A DNA stretch of 64,000 nucleotides, taken from Candidatus Roseilinea sp. NK_OTU-006. Lineage in GTDB: Bacteria > Chloroflexota > Anaerolineae > J036 > Brachytrichaceae. Made by a program: the position numbers and the translations under genes. This document shows, one piece after another, positions 44,274-56,188 of this stretch (within the stretch, counting starts at the first letter, position 1; each line of letters begins with the position of its first letter). Below the pieces are notes generated by a model that saw only the letters and a program-made list of their open reading frames with translations, did no database searches and was not told the origin of the DNA. The DNA lies in contig NZ_JAAFGM010000015.1 of NCBI RefSeq assembly GCF_012931985.1, forward strand, positions 1-64,000. The letters run 5' to 3'.

Positions 44274-44405
44274 TGGCATGATCGACGCCGGTCACTCGGA
44301 CAAGCGAAACGCAAGATTGTGGCGCAGCTTGGAGGACGGCCGTCTAGTTCAGGAAGACGCAATCAGGCCCAACTCGACCGCGCTCCACCCAACATTCGAA
44401 AAACC

Positions 44406-45905
<1,500 letters not shown>

Positions 45906-46066
45906 TTCTGCGCAGCGCGCGCTGCCGGCAGCCACTTCGCTGCCCCCTTGAAACCAATCCGGCGACGCCAGCGTCTCTTATGCGAGGACGAAGCAACAGC
46001 AACACACGTCGAGCGTCCAGAGGCAAAAGGCCGATAACGAACAACGCCAGTGTCGAGACGAGTAGA

Positions 46067-48115
46067 ATGCGCGAGACCACGATGAGCAGTTCTCAGCCCA
46101 GCGCCGGAGGCCCATCGCCGAAATTCACCTTGCTCAACGACCGTTACCGGTTATTAGCGACGCTGGCCGCCGGCGGCATGGCGACGGTGTACAAGGGGCA
46201 GGACATGCTGCTCGGCCGTCTGGTTGCGATCAAGCTGCTGCGCGAGCGCTACGCCGGCGATCCCCACTTCGTGCAGCGCTTCCGACAAGAAGCGCAGGCC
46301 GCCGCCCACCTCAACCACCCCAACATCGTCACGATCTACGATGTTGGGCAAGACGTGGTGAACGGGCGCGAGCGCCACTACATCGTCATGGAGTTGGTGG
46401 AGGGACAAGACCTTAAGCAAGCGCTGCGCGGGCGCGCTGCCAACGGCCGGCCATTCACGATAGAAGAAGCCGTGGATGCCGCCCGCCAGGTCTGCGAAGG
46501 CGTCGGCTATGCGCACCGGCGCGGGCTGGTGCACTGTGACTTGAAGCCACAGAACGTCATGCTCACGGCCGACGGCCAGGCCAAAGTGACCGACTTTGGC
46601 ATCGCGCGCGCCTACACCGCCATACCGAACACCGACGAGCGCGCCGACGTAGTGTGGGGCTCGCCGCAATACTACGCACCAGAACAAGCCGCCGGCGCAC
46701 CGCCTACGCCCGCCAGCGATGTCTACAGCATCGGCGTGATGCTCTACGAGATGTTGGCCGGCCAGTTGCCCTTCGAGTCATCCGACCCGCTGCGCCTGGC
46801 GCAGATGCACCAGATGATGCCGCCGCCATCCCTGTGCACTTTAAACCCAAGCGTCTCGCCGCAACTAGAGAGCATCGTCATGCGCGCGCTGGCAAAAGAT
46901 CCAGCTCAACGCTATCGCGATGCCAACCAGCTTGCCCGCGCGCTGTCGGCTTATGCGCTGCAGAGCGCGGAGCAAACGCTGATGAACCTGCCGCCGGTTG
47001 CGCCACCACCTGCTGCGGTTGTCCGACGCCCCACCCCACCGTCGTCAACCGGCGCGCCGAGTGCGCCGATGATCACGTCGCATGCCGCCGCGCCAACGGC
47101 AACGCCTGCGCAGACCGGCCCAGATGTGCTGCTGTGGCTGCTCGCGGCCATCGCGTTCTTGTGCGTGTTGGGGCTGATTCCCCTCTACGTGCTGGTCTAC
47201 CAAGCGTATCAAACACCGCCTACGCCACGCGCGCCGACGGCTACGCCCCCGAACCCCACGGCGGCGCTGCCCATCACCAGCGGCAACTTCAAGGTAAAAA
47301 CACCAGCGCTGGCCGGCAAGACGCTGGAAGAGGCAGCCCGCGAGCTGGCTCTGCTCGGCCTGGGCATTCGCGTCGCCGAGGAACGGCCGGACAACAGCAC
47401 AGCCCAGCGCGTCGTGCTCGAGCAACGCCCACCGGCAGATATGCTGGTGGACCCAGGCGCGGTGATCGAGGTAGTGCTCAGCAAACCCGCCGAAGCGCGC
47501 GAAGTGCCCGGCGACCTAATCGGCCGCGCGCTGGACGCCACAATCAGCCAGACGCTGGCCACGCTGGGCTGGAACATCGCCGTCACCGAGGCGTTGGACT
47601 TCGCACCTCGCGGGGTTATCTTGGCAATGACCCCCCCGGCGGGCAGCAGGCTGGCCGCTGGGGAGACGTTGACGCTGACCGTGAGCAGCGGCGGGCGCAT
47701 CGCGCTGAACGTGGACATGGGCCCGGTGACGCTGGAGGCGGTGACGCTGCAGCGCGCGACTTACTTCCCCGGTCAGACCGTGCAGTTTAATGTCACCTGG
47801 CGCGCCAACCAGCCGGTCGGGCGCGATTACAAGGTGGGTTGGTATCTCTTCAACCCCGAAATGACGGCCGTGCTGGCGCAAGGTGAAGATCGCGCGCCGC
47901 GCCACAAAGGCTTGCCGGCGCCGACCTCGGCGTGGAACAGCGGCATGATCATCGAAGACACCTACACCCTGCGCATTCCCGACGGCCTAGCGCCCGGCGC
48001 CTATGGCTTGGTCGTTGGCATGTATGACGGCAATGGCCGTCTGAACGTGCTCCACCCCGGCAATGCAGTGGCGCTCAACGACCTAGTGGTGCTCTGCCGC
48101 ATCTTCGTGCAATGA
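46067..48115 (+). CDS. Ser/Thr protein kinase with PASTA domains
   Basis: A 682-residue eukaryotic-like kinase of the PknB/PrkC type. The Gly-rich loop AAGGMATVYKG, Lys56 (VAIKLL), the catalytic Asp158 in HCDLKPQN (HRD replaced by HCD), DFG at 176 and YYAPEQ are present. A Pro-rich linker leads to one membrane helix at about 354-379, then two PASTA-like modules (about 408-473 and 478-541) and an Ig-like C-terminal part. PASTA domains bind peptidoglycan fragments, so it probably senses the cell wall. ATG 46067 and 46082 are both possible starts. Confidence 0.92.
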   Translation: MRETTMSSSQPSAGGPSPKFTLLNDRYRLLATLAAGGMATVYKGQDMLLGRLVAIKLLRERYAGDPHFVQRFRQEAQAAAHLNHPNIVTIYDVGQDVVNGRERHYIVMELVEGQDLKQALRGRAANGRPFTIEEAVDAARQVCEGVGYAHRRGLVHCDLKPQNVMLTADGQAKVTDFGIARAYTAIPNTDERADVVWGSPQYYAPEQAAGAPPTPASDVYSIGVMLYEMLAGQLPFESSDPLRLAQMHQMMPPPSLCTLNPSVSPQLESIVMRALAKDPAQRYRDANQLARALSAYALQSAEQTLMNLPPVAPPPAAVVRRPTPPSSTGAPSAPMITSHAAAPTATPAQTGPDVLLWLLAAIAFLCVLGLIPLYVLVYQAYQTPPTPRAPTATPPNPTAALPITSGNFKVKTPALAGKTLEEAARELALLGLGIRVAEERPDNSTAQRVVLEQRPPADMLVDPGAVIEVVLSKPAEAREVPGDLIGRALDATISQTLATLGWNIAVTEALDFAPRGVILAMTPPAGSRLAAGETLTLTVSSGGRIALNVDMGPVTLEAVTLQRATYFPGQTVQFNVTWRANQPVGRDYKVGWYLFNPEMTAVLAQGEDRAPRHKGLPAPTSAWNSGMIIEDTYTLRIPDGLAPGAYGLVVGMYDGNGRLNVLHPGNAVALNDLVVLCRIFVQ

Positions 48116-48184
48116 TTCGAGGCGGCGGCGCAGCGCAGCCGGCGCACGCCGGCCATGCGTCGGCACATACTACAATGACGTGCT

Positions 48185-51100
48185 ATGCCGTTGCGCGGGC
48201 TTACCGAGGTCATCGCCCATGCGTCGGCGCTGGAGGTCCTGGCCGCGGAGATTGGCTCAGGACGAGCGCCGGTGAGCCTGGGCCTGCCTCGCGCCGCGCG
48301 ACCGTTCGTCCTAGCCGCCCTGCAGCGCCACCTACAACGGCCGATCGTCTACGTCACTTCATCGGTGGAGTCTTCGCGCATCGCAACCGACGCGCTGAGC
48401 AATCTATCCGACGCGCCGCCGCTGCACTTCGCCGAACCGAACACAGCCTTCTACGATAGCGTCGCGCCGGTGCGTGAGGTGATCGCGCAACGGTCGGTCG
48501 TGCTTGCGACGCTCAGCCTGCGCGCAGATCACAGGCCTCCCCTCATCGTTACCAGCCCGCGCGCGCTGATGCACCCCGTCCTGCCGCCGGCGGCGTTTGC
48601 GCAGAACACGCGCGTGATTCGGCGCGACGCTGCAATCCACCTGGAAAGCGCGCTTGAGCATTGGGTGAAGATCGGCTATGAGGGCGAACCGGTGGTCGAA
48701 CGCATCGGCGCCTTCAGCCGACGCGGCGGCATTGTGGATGTATGGTCGCCAGCGCACCCGTTGCCGGTGCGCATCGAGCTATTCGGCGACATCGCCGATT
48801 CGATCCGCGCTTTCGATCCGGGCACACAGCGCAGCAGCGAGTCGCTGACGCAAATCGTCATTGCACCGCTGGAGATCGCCGAGATCGGCAGCCGGCAACC
48901 GGAGACCCGTCATCAACCTCCGAGTGGCAAGCTGAGCTCGCTGCTCGATTACCTCGACGACCGCGCGCTGCTGGTGATTGACGACGAGGAAGCGCTGCGT
49001 GAGGCGTGGCGCACGCTGGAGGAGAAAGCCCAACGCGAACGTGAGACGCTGGCCGAATCCGGGATGACCGTGGACGCGCGCGCGCCATACATCTCCTGGG
49101 ACGAGTTCACCACGGCCCGCGTTCGCGTCCAGACATTGGTGCTGGGCCAAAGCGAAGCCGGCACATTGAGCGCGCATCCGCTGGCCAGACAATTCGTCAA
49201 TCCGCCGCACTTCGCCGCCCAAATCACCCCGCTGCTGGACTACCTGAAGACGCAACACAGCGCGGACGATAGCATCAAGACGGTCGTAGTCTCGCGGCAA
49301 GCCGCCCGACTCGCCGAACTGTGGTCCGAGCGCCACGCAGCCATCGCCGCGCAAACCGCGCTCGATGAACCGCCGTCCGGCGCGCTCACCTTCATCAGCG
49401 CCGCGCTGCCGGCAGGCTTCATCTGGCGGCCCGAGGCGGAGGGTCAGGCGCGCGGGCGCACGACCACGTTCATCCTCCTGACCGACGGCGAAATCTACGG
49501 CTACGTGCGGCCGGAATGGTTCCTGCGCACGCGGGCGCGCAAAGCTGCGCCGGAGAAGGCGTTCGCCGATTGGCAGCCAGGCGACGCCGTGGTGCACGAG
49601 GACTACGGCATCGGCATCTATCGCGGCCTGGTGCGGCTCACCATCAACACCGGCACAGCCACCCAACCGGTGGAAGGCGAGCGCGAGTATCTTCTGCTCG
49701 AATACGCGGATGGCGATCGGCTCTACGTGCCTTTACACCAGCTCGATCGCGTGTCGCGCTACGTGGGCAGCGACGACGCCCGGCCGCCACTCGACAAACT
49801 CGGCAGCGGCCAGTGGGAGCGCGCAAAACAGAAGGCGCGCGGCGCAGCCACAGAACTCGCGCGCGACCTGCTGCAGCTCTACGCCGAGCGCGAGCTGGCC
49901 CGCCGGCCGCCGTTCAGCAAAGACACGCCCTGGCAGATCGAGATGGAATCGGCCTTCCCGTTCATCGAGACCGACGATCAGCTTCAAGCCATTCGAGCGG
50001 TAAAGGCCGACATGGAGCGACCGCAACCGATGGACCGGCTGGTGGTGGGCGACGTCGGCTTCGGCAAAACCGAGGTGGCGTTGCGCGCCGCGTTTAAGGC
50101 CGTACAGGATGGCAAACAGGTCGCCGTGCTCGTGCCGACCACGGTGCTGGCACAACAGCACTGGAACACGTTCACCCAGCGGCTGGCACCGTATCCCATC
50201 CGGATCGAGATGCTGTCGCGCTTCCGCACGTCGGCGGAGAAACGCGCTGTGCTGCAGGGGCTGCGCGATGGCACTGTGGACATCGTCATCGGCACCCACG
50301 CGCTGCTGAGCCAGGAGGTCCAGTTCAACGACCTCGGCCTGCTCGTCATTGACGAGGAGCATCGTTTTGGCGTTGCCGCCAAGGAGAAGCTGAAGCGCCT
50401 GCGCACCCAGGTGGATGTGCTCACCCTGACCGCCACCCCGATCCCACGCACGCTGTATTTGGGCCTGAGCGGCGTGCGCGCCATCAGCCGCATCGAGACG
50501 CCGCCGGCCGAGCGTCTGCCCATCATCAGCTTCATCGGCCCATGGGACGACGCCATCGTGCAGCAGGCCATCCGCCGGGAACTCGATCGCGAGGGGCAGG
50601 TGTTCTTCGTGCACAACCGCGTGCAGACGATTCACCTGGTCGAACAAAAGCTGCGCCGGCTCACGCCGGAAGCCAACATCGCCGTGGCGCATGGCCAGAT
50701 GAGCGAACGGGAGCTGGCCCAAGTGATGGCGCGCTTCGCCGAAGGCGGCGCAGGAGCCGACCGCATAGACGTGCTGCTATGCACGAACATCATCGAAAGC
50801 GGCCTGGACATCCCCAACGCCAACACCATCATCGTAGATCACGCCGATCAATTTGGGTTGGCCGAACTGTATCAACTGCGCGGTCGCGTCGGACGATCCA
50901 CGATCCAGGCGTATGCGTACTTTCTGCACGCACGCCAGTCGCCCATGACGCCGGAAGCGCGCGAGCGGCTGGCAACGCTGCGCGAGACAGCCGGCCTTGG
51001 CGCTGGTTATTCCATCGCGCTGCGCGACCTGGAGATGCGCGGCGCAGGCGAGTTGCTCGGCGCCAAGCAAAGCGGCCACATCGCCGCCATCGGCTTCGAC

Positions 51101-51721
51101 CTATACACGCGCCTGCTGGCCAACCAGGTGCAAATGCTGCGCGCCATGCGCGACGGCGCGCCGTTGCCGCCGCCGGAGCCGAAAGCCGTGACGATAGACC
51201 TGCCGCTCACCGTAGGCTTGCCGGAGAGCTACATCGGCGATGCGGCGTTGCGCGTGCAGTTGTACCGCCGCGCCGCCAGCTTGAACAGCGAAGAGGAGAT
51301 CCGCGCGTTCGAAGCAGAGTTGGAAGATCGCTTTGGCAGGCTGCCGCCGGCAGCGCGCAACCTGACTTATCAACTCCGCTTGAAGCTGCTGGCCCATGCG
51401 CTCGACGCGCAGAGCATCACCACCGACGGCGACCGCTTTATCATCCGCGCTGAGGCCATCGGCCGGATGGATGCGCGCCACGTGCGCCGCCTGATCGGCG
51501 AAGATGCGTTGATCGGCCGAATGCAGGTTACCTTCCGGCGCTACGGGACACCAGAGCAATGGAAGCAGCGGCTGATGGACGTGTTGCGCCGGCTGACCGA
51601 GATCAAGGCGACGCTGCCGCCGGCGCCGACCAGGCCGAAGCAGTCGGCGCACTCAGGGCTAGCAGCACTTGCAACGCCAGCAGGGGCGCGCCTGCCGCCC
51701 CTCACGCAGGATCATGGGTGA
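48185..51721 (+). CDS. mfd: Transcription-repair coupling factor Mfd
   Basis: A 1178-residue ATPase that removes stalled RNA polymerase and recruits UvrA. UvrB-like N-terminal homology (about 1-360), the RNA-polymerase-interacting CarD-like domain (GDAVVHEDYGIGIYRGLV), the helicase core with Walker A GDVGFGKTEVALR, the Walker B/DEEH motif VIDEEHRFG and the TRCF C-terminal domain are in the standard order. The start at ATG 48185 is typical. The murJ gene begins 20 nt after its end. Confidence 0.96.
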   Translation: MPLRGLTEVIAHASALEVLAAEIGSGRAPVSLGLPRAARPFVLAALQRHLQRPIVYVTSSVESSRIATDALSNLSDAPPLHFAEPNTAFYDSVAPVREVIAQRSVVLATLSLRADHRPPLIVTSPRALMHPVLPPAAFAQNTRVIRRDAAIHLESALEHWVKIGYEGEPVVERIGAFSRRGGIVDVWSPAHPLPVRIELFGDIADSIRAFDPGTQRSSESLTQIVIAPLEIAEIGSRQPETRHQPPSGKLSSLLDYLDDRALLVIDDEEALREAWRTLEEKAQRERETLAESGMTVDARAPYISWDEFTTARVRVQTLVLGQSEAGTLSAHPLARQFVNPPHFAAQITPLLDYLKTQHSADDSIKTVVVSRQAARLAELWSERHAAIAAQTALDEPPSGALTFISAALPAGFIWRPEAEGQARGRTTTFILLTDGEIYGYVRPEWFLRTRARKAAPEKAFADWQPGDAVVHEDYGIGIYRGLVRLTINTGTATQPVEGEREYLLLEYADGDRLYVPLHQLDRVSRYVGSDDARPPLDKLGSGQWERAKQKARGAATELARDLLQLYAERELARRPPFSKDTPWQIEMESAFPFIETDDQLQAIRAVKADMERPQPMDRLVVGDVGFGKTEVALRAAFKAVQDGKQVAVLVPTTVLAQQHWNTFTQRLAPYPIRIEMLSRFRTSAEKRAVLQGLRDGTVDIVIGTHALLSQEVQFNDLGLLVIDEEHRFGVAAKEKLKRLRTQVDVLTLTATPIPRTLYLGLSGVRAISRIETPPAERLPIISFIGPWDDAIVQQAIRRELDREGQVFFVHNRVQTIHLVEQKLRRLTPEANIAVAHGQMSERELAQVMARFAEGGAGADRIDVLLCTNIIESGLDIPNANTIIVDHADQFGLAELYQLRGRVGRSTIQAYAYFLHARQSPMTPEARERLATLRETAGLGAGYSIALRDLEMRGAGELLGAKQSGHIAAIGFDLYTRLLANQVQMLRAMRDGAPLPPPEPKAVTIDLPLTVGLPESYIGDAALRVQLYRRAASLNSEEEIRAFEAELEDRFGRLPPAARNLTYQLRLKLLAHALDAQSITTDGDRFIIRAEAIGRMDARHVRRLIGEDALIGRMQVTFRRYGTPEQWKQRLMDVLRRLTEIKATLPPAPTRPKQSAHSGLAALATPAGARLPPLTQDHG

Positions 51722-51740
51722 TCCTGCCCCTCGTCGCGTG

Positions 51741-53333
51741 ATGTCGCGTCGTTCCCTCGCCCGATCTGCCGCCCTCGTCGGCGGGTTCTATGTGCTCAGC
51801 AACATCGCCGGCTTCGTCGCGCGCTTGCTGATCAACGCGCGTTTCGGCGCCGGCGCCGAGCAAGACGCCTTCCGCGCCGCGTTCGTCATTCCTGATCTGA
51901 TGTTCAACGTGCTGGCCGGCGGCGCGCTGGCTTCGGCATTCATCCCGGTCTATGTGGGGCGGCTGAGCCGGGGCGAAAGGGATATCGCCCAACGGTTGGC
52001 GCGCGCCGTTGCGCAAGTCGTGTTCGGCGTGCTGAGCGCGCTGGCGCTCATAGCCGCCGCATCCGCGCCGGCGCTCATCCACCACGTCGTCGCGCGCCAA
52101 TTCAGCCCTGCGCAAGTGGCGCTCACCGCGTCGCTCATGCGCATCATGTTGCTCGCGACGGTGATCTTCGGCGTCAGCGGCCTGCTGATGGGCGTGCTGC
52201 AATCGAACGAAGCGTTTCTCGCGCCGGCAATCGCCCCCAGCCTGTACCAGCTCGGCATGATCTTGGGCGCCACCGCGCTGAGCGGCTTGGGCGTCTACGG
52301 CCTGGCCGTGGGCGTAGTACTCGGCGCGTTGATGCATATCGGCGTGCAGTTGCCATCGCTGCGCTCGGTCCTGCGTCTTTCATCTGTCGCTGCCCCCGCG
52401 CACGGCGCCGGACAAAACGCATCACACGCTACACCGCGCGTAGATCATGCAGTACGCAGCGACCTGCGCCAAATCTTGACGCTCATGCCGCCGCGTATGT
52501 TGGGGCTAGGGGCGGTGCAGCTCAACAACTTGGTGAATACCACACTGGCCTCGGGCATCCCCGGCGGCGTGTCGGCGTTCAACAACGCATTTGCCATCCT
52601 GGTTTTGCCCATCGCCGTGATCGGCCAAGCCGTTGGCACGGCGCTGTTCCCGGCGATCAGCGCGCACGCGGCGCGAGGCGAAGGGGCATCGTTCGCGACA
52701 TCGTTCACCCGCGCGCTCAACGCCGTCATCGCGCTCAGCCTGCCGGCGGCCGTTGGGCTGATCATCCTCGGCCAACCGCTGATCCGCCTTTTATTCGAGC
52801 GGGGCGCATTCGACGCGCGCTCGACCGAGTGGGTGGCGTTCGCGTTGGCGCTGTTGGCGATCGGCCTGCCGGCTCATGTGGCGCTTGAGGTGGTCACACG
52901 GGCGTTTTATGCGCTGAAGGACAGCGCACGGCCGGCGATGTTGGCCGTGTTCAGCGTTGCCTTGAACATCTTGCTAAGCGTCGGGCTATATCAGATGTTC
53001 GACCGCGCCGGCCGGTTGCCCTTTGGCGGGCTGGCGCTAGCCAATGCCCTCGCCACGATCCTGGAAACGCTCATCCTGTATGCGTTGCTCGTCCGCCGCG
53101 CAGAGCGCATACAGCCGCGTTCGACATGGGTCGCGTTTGGCAAAAGCGGGCTTGCGGCGCTGGCGATGGGGATCACCCTGTGGGGATGGGTGCGACTGGC
53201 CGGCGATGGCGCGCCGGCTACGATCGCCGCCATCATCCTCGGCGCAGCCGCCTACTTCGGCGTCGCCTTGATGTTGCGCAGCGAAGAGGCGCTGTTCGCA
53301 GCGCGGGGGGCGCGCAAATGGTTCGCAAGGTAA
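51741..53333 (+). CDS. murJ: Lipid II flippase MurJ (MviN family)
   Basis: A 530-residue polytopic protein with about 13-14 membrane helices that flips the peptidoglycan precursor lipid II. The MVF signature includes GFVARLLINARFGAGAEQDAFRAAF near the start, and LVLPIAVIGQAVGTALFPAIS and AFYALKDSARPAM further on. The ATG at 51741 is preceded by an in-frame GTG; the former is favoured. It lies 20 nt behind mfd, probably in the same transcript. Confidence 0.94.
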   Translation: MSRRSLARSAALVGGFYVLSNIAGFVARLLINARFGAGAEQDAFRAAFVIPDLMFNVLAGGALASAFIPVYVGRLSRGERDIAQRLARAVAQVVFGVLSALALIAAASAPALIHHVVARQFSPAQVALTASLMRIMLLATVIFGVSGLLMGVLQSNEAFLAPAIAPSLYQLGMILGATALSGLGVYGLAVGVVLGALMHIGVQLPSLRSVLRLSSVAAPAHGAGQNASHATPRVDHAVRSDLRQILTLMPPRMLGLGAVQLNNLVNTTLASGIPGGVSAFNNAFAILVLPIAVIGQAVGTALFPAISAHAARGEGASFATSFTRALNAVIALSLPAAVGLIILGQPLIRLLFERGAFDARSTEWVAFALALLAIGLPAHVALEVVTRAFYALKDSARPAMLAVFSVALNILLSVGLYQMFDRAGRLPFGGLALANALATILETLILYALLVRRAERIQPRSTWVAFGKSGLAALAMGITLWGWVRLAGDGAPATIAAIILGAAAYFGVALMLRSEEALFAARGARKWFAR

Positions 53334-53355
53334 ACCTCGCACCTCGAGCCTTCGG

Positions 53356-54492
53356 TCAGCGCGCTTCAAGCGCCTCTTTCAGATCGGCGATCAAGTCGTC
53401 CACATGTTCGATGCCAACAGACAGGCGGATGAGCGCCGGGCTGACTTCGAGGGGCGAGTTGGCAACGCTCATGTGCGTCATCGCCGCCGGCAGCTCGATC
53501 AGCGACTCGACGCCACCCAGCGATTCGGCCAGCGCGAAGAGCTTCGTCCCTTCGGCGACGCGGCGCGCTGCCTCCGGCCCACCTTTCACGACGAACGAGA
53601 CCATGCCGCCAAACACGCGCATCTGCCGCCGGGCAATCGCATGCTGCGGATGCGAGGGCAAGCCGGGGTAGATCACGCGCTCCACGCGCGGATGCGATTC
53701 GAGCCAGGCCGCGACGGCCATCGCATTGGCGCTGTGACGTTCCATTCGCACGTGCAGGGTTTTGATGCCGCGCAGGACGAGGAAACAATCGAACGGCCCG
53801 GGCACCGCCCCAACGGCGTTTTGCAAAAACTTCAAGCGCGCAAATGTGGCGTCATCGTTCAAGGCAACCAGGCCGTTCACCACGTCGCTGTGTCCGCCCA
53901 GATACTTGGTTGCGCTGTGCACCACAATGTCCGCGCCGAGCTTGAGCGGCTGCTGCGCATACGGCGAGGCAAACGTGTTATCCACGACGATCTGCGGCGC
54001 GGCCCGGACTGCGTCGCGCAAATGGGCAATCGCAGCGATGTCGGCCACCTTGAGCAGCGGATTGGTTGGCGTCTCAATCCAGATCATGCGCGTATTGGGC
54101 CGCATGGCGGCGCGCACGGCGTCCAGATCGCTCATCTCGACAAATGAGGCCTGCACGCCGTAATCCTCATAGACGCGCTTAAAGATGCGATAGGTGCCGC
54201 CGTATACGTCGTTGCTGGCCAGCACGTGATCGCCGGGCCTGAGCAGCCGGATCACGCAGTCAATCGCTGCCATGCCGGAGGCAAACGCCAAGCCGTGCTT
54301 GCCACCTTCCAGCGCGGCGATGCAGTCCTGCAGCGCGGTGCGGGTGGGGTTGGCGGTTCGCGCGTAATCGTAAGCCGCCTCGCCGATTTTATTCTGCGCA
54401 TAGGTCGAGGTCTGATAAATCGGTGTCATCACCGCGCCGTAGGCAGGGTCGGGCGGCTGGCCGGCATGGATGGCAAGGGTCTCGAAGTTCAT
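53356..54492 (-). CDS. Trans-sulfuration PLP enzyme (cystathionine gamma-synthase/lyase family)
   Basis: A 378-residue Cys/Met-metabolism PLP enzyme. The PLP-Lys lies in HSATKYLGGHSDV, and typical core motifs are ANPTRTALQDCIAALEGG and the FVVKGGPEAARRV tail. Family members make or cleave cystathionine; synthase and lyase cannot be distinguished by eye. The ATG at 54492 matches the conserved MNFETLAIHAG start. It follows the ATP-grasp operon by about 80 nt on the same strand, so it may be its last gene. Confidence 0.9.
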   Translation of the reverse strand: MNFETLAIHAGQPPDPAYGAVMTPIYQTSTYAQNKIGEAAYDYARTANPTRTALQDCIAALEGGKHGLAFASGMAAIDCVIRLLRPGDHVLASNDVYGGTYRIFKRVYEDYGVQASFVEMSDLDAVRAAMRPNTRMIWIETPTNPLLKVADIAAIAHLRDAVRAAPQIVVDNTFASPYAQQPLKLGADIVVHSATKYLGGHSDVVNGLVALNDDATFARLKFLQNAVGAVPGPFDCFLVLRGIKTLHVRMERHSANAMAVAAWLESHPRVERVIYPGLPSHPQHAIARRQMRVFGGMVSFVVKGGPEAARRVAEGTKLFALAESLGGVESLIELPAAMTHMSVANSPLEVSPALIRLSVGIEHVDDLIADLKEALEAR

Positions 54493-54573
54493 GCGGCGAA
54501 TTGTATGTGTGCGGACGACGTGCTTGCGGGGCATGTGCCGGATGCGCGTAGGGTCGCCTCCACCCACGGGCAG

Positions 54574-55050
54574 TCACCGCCAACGCTTCACCACGTGCTC
54601 GTCCCATTTGCCGTCTTCGGCCAGGATCAGCTCGAAGCCCAAGCGCCTGACCCAGAACTCGCGGATGGGCACTACGAGCCGCGGGTCGGTAAATTTCATC
54701 CGCTTGACCACGTTCCCGCGCCAGCCGCGTTTCAACAGCCAGCGCTCAAATGCGCCGAACAACGCTGCGTCTAGGCCTGTGGCGCGCAGGACATCGCTGA
54801 CGCGAAAGACGGTGATTTCCAAACCGCGCGGCGCCGTGGGGTCGGGTTTGAGTTGATGCATGCCGATGATGGTCTGCCCGGGGCCCTCGAAGCCGACCAG
54901 ACGTCCCAGGTCTTTTTGCCTATCGCCGATCGCAATCGTCCAGGGCGAGACGCCGCGTTCGGCAATGCCGAATGCTGCTTCGTCGAAGTTTATCGCGGCC
55001 TCAATCACACCGCCGTCGGCAGCTTTTGAAAAGAACACTTCACGCGCCAT
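54574..55050 (-). CDS. Unknown protein (158 aa), possible acetyltransferase-like fold
   Basis: Not recognised with certainty. The end IREFWVRRLGFELILAEDGKW resembles the last strands of GNAT enzymes, where the FYxxLGFE motif occurs, and IIGMHQLKPDP recalls the substrate strands. No acetyl-CoA loop (Q-x-x-G-x-G) is visible, so it may be a catalytically altered paralogue. It lies 36 nt downstream of ATP-grasp gene A in the same operon. Confidence 0.6.
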   Translation of the reverse strand: MAREVFFSKAADGGVIEAAINFDEAAFGIAERGVSPWTIAIGDRQKDLGRLVGFEGPGQTIIGMHQLKPDPTAPRGLEITVFRVSDVLRATGLDAALFGAFERWLLKRGWRGNVVKRMKFTDPRLVVPIREFWVRRLGFELILAEDGKWDEHVVKRWR

Positions 55051-55086
55051 GCGCCAAATGCTATTGTGGCGTCGCGAGCACAGCTT

Positions 55087-56175
55087 TTATGCCAGCTCCG
55101 GCACGGCCGCATGACACCGCTTCGTCTGGCGCAGCCGCGCCAGCGTGTTGAACAACGCCTGGCGCCGGTTGCGCCGCGCTACCGCCATGGCGATGATGTT
55201 GCTCACCGCCTCGGCATAGGTATAGCCTGCGGCATAGCATGCGCCGGCAAAGCCGCCATCCGGGCAAATGTCGGGGTTCGGGTTCACATCCACCACATAC
55301 GGTTGATCGTTTGCGTCAATGCGCAAATCCACTCGGGCATAGTCGCGGCAATCGAAGGCGCGATATGTGTCCAGGGCGATTTTCTCAATGCGTGCGCGCA
55401 ACGTATCGGACACCACCGGCTGGGTGATGACCGGCATGCTATTCCATTCTGGGCTGTCGGGCACCCACTTGCTATCCCATGTCACCATGCGATGGAAGGG
55501 GTCGGCCACGCGCGAGAAGTCAATCTCGCGCAGCGGCAGCACGCGCGGGCGGCCGTTGCCCCAGATGGCCACGTTGATCTCGCGCCCGGCGATGAATTTC
55601 TCTGCCAGCGCCGGCTCTTTCACCGTCTCCAGCACATAGGCCACCCGCTGACGCAGCGATTCCAGACTGTGCACCACTGCATGCCGCGTAATAGCCACCG
55701 AGCAATGCGCGCTGACCGGTTTGACGATCGCCGGGAAGTTCGCTTCATCCCAGTTGGAGGGCGTCACTTCATCCGGGTGTTTGAACTCTCGCCCGCTGGG
55801 CGTCGGGATCTTCCAGCGCTGCAGCATCTTCTTCACGCGCCCCTTCTCCACCGATAGCCGGAGCGTGTAGGGCGAGTTGCCGGTGTAGGTGAAGCCCATC
55901 GCTTCCAGGTCGGCGCACACGCGCGCGTCTCCGCCGATCTCGCCCTCGACGCCTTCGCACCAGTTGAAGACGATCCACTCCGCCGGATCGTAAGGGCGCA
56001 GCGCTGACCGAACGTCCTTCCAAAACTCGGCGACGGCCACCCTGTGGCCTAACGCGCTCAGGCCGTCCACCATGATTTGGGTCAAGCGATCGGCCTCCGC
56101 CCTATCCTGCGGCGACCAACTCTGGTAGATGTTATAGAGCACGATGACCGGCGCGCGTGCTTTGTCCTTCGACAT
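55087..56175 (-). CDS. ATP-grasp ligase A (D-alanine-D-alanine ligase-like)
   Basis: A 362-residue ATP-grasp protein forming amide bonds with ATP. The ATP-grasp Lys/Glu strands are FPAIVKPVSAHCSVAITR and CRDYARVDLRID, with metal-binding Asp/Asn in VDVNPNPDI. The usual Gly-rich phosphate loop of D-Ala-D-Ala ligases (GSSVGV-like) is replaced by SAHCSVAI, also seen in ligase B, so the substrate is likely not D-Ala. It is most similar by eye to ligase B. The product is unknown; it is the fourth gene of the operon. Confidence 0.85.
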   Translation of the reverse strand: MSKDKARAPVIVLYNIYQSWSPQDRAEADRLTQIMVDGLSALGHRVAVAEFWKDVRSALRPYDPAEWIVFNWCEGVEGEIGGDARVCADLEAMGFTYTGNSPYTLRLSVEKGRVKKMLQRWKIPTPSGREFKHPDEVTPSNWDEANFPAIVKPVSAHCSVAITRHAVVHSLESLRQRVAYVLETVKEPALAEKFIAGREINVAIWGNGRPRVLPLREIDFSRVADPFHRMVTWDSKWVPDSPEWNSMPVITQPVVSDTLRARIEKIALDTYRAFDCRDYARVDLRIDANDQPYVVDVNPNPDICPDGGFAGACYAAGYTYAEAVSNIIAMAVARRNRRQALFNTLARLRQTKRCHAAVPELA

Positions 56176-56188
56176 GCGTTTCTTCCCC